Assembly: GCA_037349105.1 (NCBI GenBank)
Contig: JAYJMM010000079.1
Span: forward strand, 620,001-684,000
Reading direction: 5' to 3'
Source: Limnomonas spitsbergensis
Taxonomy: Eukaryota > Chlorophyta > Chlorophyceae > Chlamydomonadales
Length of the DNA: 64,000 bases
In this document: positions 57,701 to 64,000 of the stretch, piece after piece
How the letters are laid out: each line of letters starts with the position of its first letter
How positions within the stretch are numbered: position 1 is the stretch's first letter
The notes under the pieces: model-generated
What the model saw: only the letters and a program-made list of their open reading frames with translations
Database searches by the model: none
Told to the model about the DNA's origin: nothing
Translations under genes and position numbers: made by a program

Positions 57701-60700
57701 GCATATGTGGAGAACAGAGGACAGCTTTGAGTGAGAGGGGGGGGGGCATATTTGGAGAACAGAGGACAGCTTTGAGTGAGAGGGGGGGGGGCATATGTGG
57801 AGAACAGAGGACAGCTTTGAGTGAGAGGGGGGGGGGCATATGTGGAGAACAGAGGACAGCTTTGAGTGAGAGGGGGGGGGGCATATGTGGAGAACAGAGG
57901 ACAGCTTTGAGTGAGAGGGGGGGGGCATATGTGGAGAACAGAGGACAGCTTTGAGTGAGAGGGGGGGGGTATATGTGGAGAACAGAGGACAGCTTTGAGT
58001 GAGAGGGGGGGGGGCATATGTGGAGAACAGAGGACAGCTTTGAGTGAGAGGGGGGGGGGGGCATATGTGGAGAACAGTGGACAGCTTTGAGTGAGAGGGG
58101 GGGGGGGCATATGTGGAGAACAGGGGACACCTTTGAGTGAGAGGGAGGGGGGCATACGTGGAGAACAGCGGACACCTTTGAGTGAGAGGGGGGGGGGGCA
58201 TATGTGGAGAACAGGGGACGATAGATGCGTGTTTGCATGGGAAACATGCGTGTTTGCATGGAGTAGATGCGTGTTTGCATGGGTTAGATGCATGTTTGCA
58301 TGGAGTAGATGCGTGTTTGCATGGGATAGATGCGTGTTTGCATGGGTTAGATGCATGTTTGCATGGAGTAGATGCGTGTTTGCATGGGTTAGATGCATGT
58401 TTGCATGGGACAGATGCATGTTTGCATGGGTTAGATGCATGTTTGCATGGGATAAATGCGTGTTTGCATGGGATATATGCATGTTTGCATGGTGTAGATG
58501 CGTGTTTGCATGGTGTAGATACGTGTTTGCATGGGGGGGGGCATGTCTGTGATAAAAGTAAGACTTTGAGAGTAGGCATCCTGGCGACTGCAAAGGGGGG
58601 TGGGTGGGGCATGCATCTGAAACAATAGCGAGGCATGGTCCGAGGGTGTGGGCCACGAGTATAAATGTTAGTGTGTGACAGACCACATTAGGTCGGCTGA
58701 CGAGCAGGTACCGCTCAGCCGATGGTGACCAAATCATTACCAGCAGGCGGCCCAAGCGGCACGGCCTGATGCACCCGGCCCGTGACGGTACCCCCACTCC
58801 CACAGCCATAGGCCATGAAGTAGCTGAATTGTAGCTGAAGCATGCACAAAATCAGAGGACATAGTTCACTCAAAGGTGTCCTCTGTTCTCCACGTATGTC
58901 CCCCAAGCCTCTTACTCAAAGGTGTCCCCTGTTCTCCATATTTCCCCCCCACCCCTCCCTCTCACTCAAAGCTGTCCCCTGTTCTCCACATATGCCCCCC
59001 CCCCCCTCTCACTCAAAGCTGTCCTCTGTTCTCCACGTATGCCCCCCTCCCTCTCACTCAAAGGTGTCTAACCCATGCAAACACGCATCTATCCCATGCA
59101 AACACGCATCTATCCCATGCAAACACGCATCTATCCCATGCAAACATGCATCTAACCCATGCAAAAACGCATCTGTCCCATGCAAACACGCATCTATCCC
59201 ATGCAAACACGCATCTATCCCATGCAAACACACATCTACTCCATGCAAACATGCATCTATCCCATGCAAACACGCATCTACTCCATGCAAACACGCATCT
59301 ATCCCATGCAAACACGCATCTATCCCATGCAAACATGCATCTACTCCATGCAAACATGCACCTAACCCATGCAAACACGCATCTATCCCATGCAAACACG
59401 CATCTATCCCATGCAAACACGCATCTACTCCATGCAAACATGCATCTAACCCATGCAAACATGCATCTAACCCATGCAAAACACGCATATATCCCATGCA
59501 AACACGCATCTAACCCATGCAAACACGCATCTATCCCATGCAAACACGCATCTACTCCATGCAAACACGCATCTATCCCATGCAAACATGCATCTATGTC
59601 ATGCAGAAACGCATCTACTCCATGCAAAAACGCATATACTCCATGCAAACACGCTTGTTTCCCATGCGAAAACGCATCTAACCCATGCAAACACGCTTGT
59701 TTCCCATGCAAAAACGCATCTAACCCATGCAAACAAGCCTCGTCCAGTCGACCTCCCACACCCTGCAACCACATTTCACCAACTTCCAACCCCTTTCCCT
59801 CATCCCCTCGTCCTTATTTTAGAGCCGTGCACTCCCCCCCGCTACCCCTTTGCAGTCAAATTTTCACCTCCTCACACTCCCTCCCATATGTTGTGGAGCA
59901 GCCCCCCCCTCAACCCCTCTCCGCCTTGCATAGGCAGTGCCACCTCCTAACAATCCCTCCCATGTGGTGCAAGTAAGAAGCAATTGAGCTACATGTCGTG
60001 CAAATCTGTTTCGCCCACTCCCACCCCCACCCCCATGCAAACGCATTGTGACCTCCTCACAATCCCTCCCATCTGCTCCCCCCCCCCCCCCCCTGCAGCC
60101 ACACTGGTGGATACTGTAAGCACAGCGGCACTGATCACGGTTTCGGATCGGACCGGTGAGTACTGAGAATGGAATTGGCGGTTTAGAAACGTGCATCCGT
60201 GTATTGGATAGAAACAGAGAGAGGGACGACACGGGACCCAACCGCCACACTTTTCAAGGGTTGGGGGAGAATCGTCATCGCATCGCCCTTTCCTCTCTAT
60301 TATTTTGTTTTTGTTATGCTCTGGATAGAACTGAAGAGGTTAAGGCCATCACGGATTGGTAAATGTGCAGACATGCGAAGAGGTGGGGGAAGAGGGGGGG
60401 ACGGGAGGCTCCAAACCTTTGCTGCCCCTCCTGATAGCCTTCCTTTATTGGATTGCCTTCACGTTATCCCTGTGCTCAAGCATGATAGCCTCCCTGGATC
60501 GCCTGATTGCTGGGTCGCCTGCTTGCCTGATCACCTCTTTGGATCGCCTGATTGCTGGATCGCCTGATTGCTGGATCGCCTGATTACTGAATCGCCTGTT
60601 GGCCTGATCATTCCCCTGGATTTCCCTGTGGTTGCCCCGGCACTCAGGCGTGAGCGTCAGCCTGGCCGTCACTTACCTGCTGCCGGCGCCTGTTGGGCAA

Positions 60701-63700
60701 GAGGTATTAGTGGACGCGCGAGTCTTACGTACAGGGAAGAACTTGGCCACCATCCAGGTGGGTGGGGAGGGACCTGGCCGCTATCCGGGTGGGGGGGGGA
60801 GGACCTGGCCGCTATCCAGGTGGGGGGGGGAGGACCTGGCCGCGATCCAGGTGGGGGGGGGGGGGACCTGGCCGCGATCCAGGTGGGGGGTGGGAGGACC
60901 TGGCCACCATCCAGGTGGGGGGGGGGGGGAGGGGGAAGGACCTGGCACCATCCAGGTGGGGGGGGGAGGGGGGGAAGGACCTGGCCACCATCCAGGTGGG
61001 GGGGAGATGGGGAAGGACCTGGCCACCATTCAAGTGGGGGGGGGGAGGGGGAAGAACCTGGCCACCATCCACTCATTTAGGTGGGGGGGGGGGGAGGGGG
61101 AAGGACCTGGCCGCTATCCAGGTGGGGGGGGGAGGGGGAAGGACCTGGCCACCATCCACTCATCCAGGTGGGGGGGGAGGGGGAAGGACCTGGCCGCTAT
61201 CCAGGTGGGGGGGAGATGGGGAAGGACCAGGCCACCATCCAGATGGGGGGGGGAGGGGGAAGGACCTGGCCACCATCCAGGTGGGGGGGGAGGGAGAAGG
61301 ACCTGGCCACCATCCAGGTGGGGGGGGGGGGGGAGGGGGAAGGACCTGGCCACCATCCACTCATCCAGGTGGGGGGGGGAGGGGGAAGGACCTGGCCGCT
61401 ATCCAGGTGGGGGGGAAGATGGGGAAGGACCAGGCCACCATTCAAGTGGGGGGGGGCAGGGGAAGGACCTGGCCACCATCCACTCATTCAGGTGGGGGGG
61501 GGAGGGGGAAGGACCTGGCCGCTATCCAGGTGGGGGGGGAGGGGGAAGGACCTGGCCACCATCCAGGTGGGGTGGGGAGGGGGAAGGACCTGGCCACCAT
61601 CCAGGTGGGGGGGGGAGGTGGAAGGACCTGGCCACCATCCAGGGGGGGTGGGGAGGGGAAGGACCTGGCCGCTATCCAGGTGGGGGGGGGGAGGAGGAAG
61701 GACCTGGCCGCTATCCAGGTGGGGGGGGGGGAGGGGGAAGGGCCTGGCCGCTATCCAGATGAGGGGGGGGAGGATGAAGGACGCGGGATGGGTGTGGGGC
61801 AGGGCAGCGCATCGGGGCGGGATGGGTGCGGGGCAGGGCAGGGCAGGCGTGTGCATTTTGGGTGCGGGATGGGGCAGCGCAGGTGGGTGGGTGCAGGGCA
61901 GGGCAGCGCAGCGGGGCAGGGCGGGATGGGTGCGGGGCAGGGCAGCGCAGGCGAGTGCGGAGCAGGGCAGCGCAGCGTAGCGGGGCGGGGCGGGATGGGT
62001 GCGGGGCAGGGCAGCGCAGGCGAGTGCGGAGCAGGGCAGCGCAGCGTAGCGCATCGGGGCGGGATGGGTGCGGGGCAGGGCAGGGCAGGCGTGTGCATTT
62101 TGGGTGCGGGATGGGGCAGCGCAGGTGGGTGGGTGCAGGGCAGGGCAGCGCAGCGGGGCAGGGCGGGATGGGTGCGGGGCAGGGCAGCGCAGGCGAGTGC
62201 GGAGCAGGGCAGGGCAGCGCAGCGGGGCAGGGCGGGATGGGTGCGGGGCAGGGCAGCGCAGGCGAGTGCGGAGCAGGGCAGCGCAGCGTAGCGGGGCGGG
62301 GCGGGATGGGTGCGGGGCAGGGCAGCGCAGGCGAGTGCGGAGCAGGGCAGCGCAGCGTAGCGGGGCGGGGCGGGATGGGTGCGGGGCAGGGCAGCGCAGG
62401 CGTGTACATTTTAAGTGTGGGATGGGGCAGCGCAGGTGGGTGGGTGCAGGGCAGGGCAGCGCATCAGGGCGGGGTGGGTGCGGGGCGGGGCAGCGCAGGC
62501 GGTGCGGGGCGGGTACATCAAAGCCCACTGCTATCCTGCTTGGAAACAGCTGCATATTGGCATTGTCTGGATACGGTAGCGATGTGTATGCAGCACGAGA
62601 GAGTTTGTCTTGTGTCTGACCATTTGTGGCCTCGACCATTGCATGAGGGGTCCTTTCAGTTTTGTGTGGCTGACATTACCTTTTGCTCAATTTTGTGTCG
62701 CTGAGATTATCTTTTGCTCTGGTGCAGGTGGAGGTGAAGCTGTCAGACGGACGCGTGGCGGCCACGGGCCTACAGTAAGTGTTTTGTTTACCTTTTTTAC
62801 ATTCCCTGCAGGAAGTCAATGACGTTACACCTCTGGGCCCTGCTCAAGAAGGCTCGGCCGTGTGGGCGCCTCACTAATAGGGGCAGGGGGGAAGAGGAAA
62901 AGGGGGAATAAAGTGAAGGGACAGACAATAGGCTGCAGTATGTTTTATTTTAACCTTACTTACATTATCTGCTTACCGGTAACTGCTTAGTTGTGGACGT
63001 TGGGGCGCGAGGACAGGCAAACCCCCACAGTAAGTGTTTTTACCCGTTCATTCTCTGTTAGAAAGAAAGAAAGCTACGCCCCGTGGGTGGCGTGAGATTT
63101 AAGGAAACAGCGCAGCCCGGGCCGAGGCCACATCCACGCCGTTACCCTCTGCTTGGTTGTGGACGTTGGGGCGCGAGGAAAGGCAGACCCTGCACCCGTT
63201 CTTACGCATGCAGTCATGCAGCCCTGTATTGTATGGGGGGCAGCATGAATGCGTGTCAAGGAGGATACTGCCGGCAGTGTTAAGGCACATGATATCGGCA
63301 GATTCACCTGTGAAGGCCAGGTTTTCTTTAGTGACATTCGGAATAATTTTTTGTTACCTTACCAGAAGCGGCGAGGTTTGATGGAGTTCTTGGTGAAGAG
63401 CGCGCCGCAGGCGCCGAAATTTTCCTGATCCTGAAAATTGATTTCGTCGATTTTCGTTACCGCGCTACTGAACCTCGGCTTCGCCGAATTAATTGTTTGG
63501 TTACCACTGTGGTTACGACTCGTAACCGGTAACCACTAAAAAAATCCCTGGTCAAGGCGTATGCTGCCGGCAGTGTTAAGGCGGACGTTGTCTGCTGCCT
63601 TTGCCTGTCAAGGCACATGTTGTCCCCCGTCCCAAATAACATCCAATCCGCTCTCCTTGCTTGTTGTCCCCCTCCTTGCTCTTGTCCCCTCACATGGGAG

Positions 63701-63967
63701 GATGGCATGGCCGCACCATGGCCCTGGCTGTGCCAGGTACCTTGAATAGAGCCTGCCCAAGCCCCATGCGGCCGAGCTTCAAGCAGGACCGAGCGGGTAT
63801 GCACCTTCCTAAACTTGTTGCTCCCCTCCCCCCCCCCTTACTTCCCCCCTTGTGAATGTGGGCTCAACAGCACCAAGTTCCTGGGTGTGGGTGATCCCTG
63901 GTGGAAGATGAAGCAACAGGAGGAGCAGCAGGCAGGGGGCGCTGGCGGTATTGCTAGCAAGCTTTAA
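54455..63967 (+). CDS. hotdog-fold acyl-CoA thioesterase (ACOT13/PaaI type)
   Basis: Would hydrolyse acyl-CoA thioesters to free acid and CoA. Located exons: 54455-54775, 60099-60155, 60648-60757, 62728-62774 and 63871-63967 (TAA at 63965). Spliced, the hotdog core reads TLVDTVSTAALITVSDRTG, VSVSLAVTYLLPAPVGQEVL, VDARVLRTGKNLATIQVEVK, LSDGRVAATGLHTKFLGVG, with all junction phases agreeing. The Asp of LVDTV corresponds to the catalytic acid of human ACOT13-type enzymes. The expected exon carrying the HGG helix cap (about 17 codons, ending in phase 1) was not found between 54776 and 60098, so the enzyme may be intact or broken there. The N-terminal 107 residues end in a typical lead-in (LSRLRFVSSEQAGHILCRFP). 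No targeting peptide is clear. Confidence 0.88.
55126..55213 (+). repeat. dispersed hairpin element, family A
   Basis: GGTAACGCTGCGGATGTGGC, TTCGGCCCCGAGCTGTGCTG, TTCCCTGAACCCGC, perfect stem ACGCCCCT/AGGGGCGT with a 2-base loop, then AATTTTCTTTCTTTCTC. Confidence 0.85.
55285..58210. repeat. 44-47 bp G-rich minisatellite, about 64 copies
   Basis: The unit is CTTTGAGTGAGAGGGGGGGG then GGCATATGTGGAGAACAGAG and GACAG, with G-run length varying from 6 to 17. A block is duplicated about 1 kb apart (compare 55560-56480 with 56565-57480). The long minus-strand ORFs (up to 1190 codons) are artefacts. Confidence 0.97.
58215..58535 (+). repeat. 21-bp repeat GTTTGCATGGGATAGATGCGT, array B
   Basis: About 15 copies, following directly on the 45-bp array. 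Confidence 0.95.
58540..58860. other. single-copy island between inverted minisatellites
   Basis: About 320 bp not made of repeats. Plus-strand TACCGCTCAGCCGATGGTGA and on to CACGGCCTGATGCACCCGGC is bounded by GAGCAG|GT and GACG|GTACCC. It reads RRPKRHGLMHPARD in one frame and would leave phase 1 as the next thioesterase exon needs. The protein match to the HGG motif is poor, so this is only a candidate for the missing exon. Confidence 0.25.
58865..59068 (-). repeat. inverted copies of the 45-bp minisatellite
   Basis: About five units in reverse orientation to the main array (CACTCAAAGCTGTCCCCTGT, TCTCCACATATGCCCCCC). Confidence 0.95.
59069..59745 (-). repeat. inverted copies of the 21-bp repeat
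   Basis: About 32 units of CATGCAAACACGCATCTATCC (20 bases plus C), the reverse complement of array B at 58215. Confidence 0.95.
59746..60098 (+). repeat. loose repeats before thioesterase exon at 60099
   Basis: ACCTCCTNACAATCCCTCCCAT followed by NTGNTGNNGCAG or poly-C recurs near 59865, 59943 and 60050, probably acceptor-side echoes. The true acceptor is CCCTGCAG at 60091-60098. Confidence 0.65.
60099..60155 (+). CDS. thioesterase exon with LVDTV motif
   Basis: Two bases complete a split codon, then TLVDTVSTAALITVSDRT and one base of Gly. Donor ACCG|GTGAGT, phase 1. Confidence 0.95.
60480..60600 (+). repeat. GGATCGCCTGATTGCTGG repeat
   Basis: About seven degenerate 17-18 bp units in the intron before the exon at 60648. 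Confidence 0.85.
60648..60757 (+). CDS. thioesterase central exon
   Basis: GC completes Gly, then VSVSLAVTYLLPAPVGQEVL, VDARVLRTGKNLATIQ. Acceptor GCACTCAG|GCGTGA, donor CAG|GTGGGT, phase 0. Confidence 0.97.
60758..61770 (+). repeat. donor-side echo array, more than 20 copies
   Basis: Each 34-45 bp unit is GGGGAAGGACCTGGCCACCA, TCCAG|GTGGGGGG, a copy of the exon end GGGAAGAACTTGGCCACCAT, CCAG|GTGGGT. Variants are GGCCGCTATCCAG and GGCCACCATCCACTCATCCAG. Nearly all keep AG|GT. Confidence 0.95.
61775..62515 (+). repeat. 65-70 bp GCGGGGCAGGGCAGCGCAGG repeat
   Basis: About ten units of GGGATGGGTGCGGGGCAGGG, CAGCGCAGGCGAGTGCGG, AGCAGGGCAGCGCAGC. A longer block (GTGTGCATTTTGGGTGCGGG) recurs at 61850, 62090 and 62400. 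ORFs on both strands are artefacts. Confidence 0.93.
62728..62774 (+). CDS. thioesterase exon VEVKLSDGRVAATGL
   Basis: 15 codons plus CA. Acceptor TGGTGCAG|GTGGAG, donor CTACA|GTAAGT, phase 2. The last beta-strand turn of the hotdog fold. Confidence 0.95.
62818..62905 (+). repeat. dispersed repeat, family B
   Basis: CAATGACGTTACACCTCTGG, GCCCTGCTCAAGAAGGCTCG, GCCGTGTGGGCGCCTCACTA, tail GGGGCAGGGGGGAAGAGGAA. Confidence 0.8.
63020..63060 (+). repeat. donor-side echo of the exon at 62728
   Basis: CCACAGTAAGTGTTTTTACC then CGTTCATTCTCTG resembles CTACAGTAAGTGTTTTGTTT and ACATTCCCTG at the real donor. TTGTGGACGTTGGGGCGCGA is then repeated at 62991 and 63148. Confidence 0.6.
63061..63146 (-). repeat. 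dispersed hairpin element, family A
   Basis: Reverse copy: GGTAACGGCGTGGATGTGGC, CTCGGCCCGGGCTGCGCTGT, TTCCTTAAATCTC, stem ACGCC/GGCGT, then GTAGCTTTCTTTCTTTC. Confidence 0.85.
63250..63640 (+). repeat. tandem TCAAGGCGTATGCTGCCGGCAGTG block
   Basis: TGCCGGCAGTGTTAAGGC recurs at 63270 and 63570, with TCAAGGNGNATNCTGCCGGC before each. Between them lies an AT-rich patch with GGTTACCACTGTGGTTAC and CGTAACCGGTAACCAC inverted words (63499-63536). Confidence 0.6.
63752..63808 (-). repeat. dispersed repeat, family B, reverse copy
   Basis: CCCATGCGGCCGAGCTTCAA, GCAGGACCGAGCGGGTATGC, ACC; closest to the reverse copy at 23962. Confidence 0.55.
63871..63967 (+). CDS. thioesterase last exon
   Basis: C completes His, then TKFLGVGDPWWKMKQQEEQQ, AGGAGGIASKL and TAA. 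Acceptor CTCAACAG|CACCAA. HTKFLG is the usual end of the hotdog domain. Confidence 0.95.
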
Positions 63968-63972
63968 GCCTG

Positions 63973-64000
63973 GAAAGAAAGAAAGCTACGCCGTAGAGGA
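63973..64000 (-). repeat. dispersed hairpin element, family A, cut by window end
   Basis: GAAAGAAAGAAAGCTACGCC starts 6 bp behind the thioesterase stop codon, so this copy probably lies in its 3' UTR. Confidence 0.7.

Noticed and set aside
55106..58809. Three overlapping minus-strand ORFs of over 1000 codons
   Set aside because: Translations of the 45-bp minisatellite with variable G runs. No start context or domain.
61775..62639. Gly/Arg-rich and Pro/Cys-rich ORFs on both strands
   Set aside because: Artefacts of the GCGGGGCAGGGCAGCGCAGG repeat. The true thioesterase reading frame skips this intron.

Overview
The window looks like nuclear DNA of a green alga of the volvocine type (Chlamydomonadales). 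The grounds are small GC-rich exons with GT..AG introns, long Ala/Gln/Ser-rich stretches inside proteins, TTTAGGG-like motifs, and the families present. The species cannot be named from the sequence. No bacterial operon, tRNA, rRNA or CRISPR array was seen.

Most open reading frames in the window are artefacts of tandem repeats. Splicing by hand, with reading phase checked at each junction, gives three genes. (1) Plus strand, 930-16904: an ankyrin-repeat protein, nine exons, 1905 residues, every junction phase-consistent. (2) Minus strand, 53975-24672: a microsomal-type cytochrome P450 in about 14 small exons spread over 29 kb. Its I-helix (AGYETT), K-helix (EAMR), PERF and haem-Cys (FGVGARMCPG) motifs are all present. 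(3) Plus strand, 54455-63967: a hotdog-fold acyl-CoA thioesterase of the ACOT13/PaaI type, with one exon not located. Genes 1 and 2 converge on a transposon-rich intergenic region (16905-24671). Genes 2 and 3 diverge from a 479-bp shared upstream region. The three genes share no obvious pathway.

The rest is intron, and nearly every intron is filled by its own private tandem array: 5, 10, 15, 21, 30, 42-60 bp and longer units, some over 3 kb. The most striking feature is that many arrays contain repeated, diverged copies of the edge of the neighbouring exon together with its splice site. I call these splice-junction echoes. They occur in all three unrelated genes, at both acceptor and donor sides, with one full exon and 1 to more than 20 partial copies on its intron side. 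This suggests that introns grow here by tandem duplication anchored on splice junctions.

Other elements are a 1.57-kb terminal-inverted-repeat element with a second 0.5-kb element nested in it, two dispersed short repeat families (one with a hairpin whose arms vary in step), a 47-bp near-perfect inverted repeat, and an inverted rearrangement of two minisatellites around 58.5 kb.
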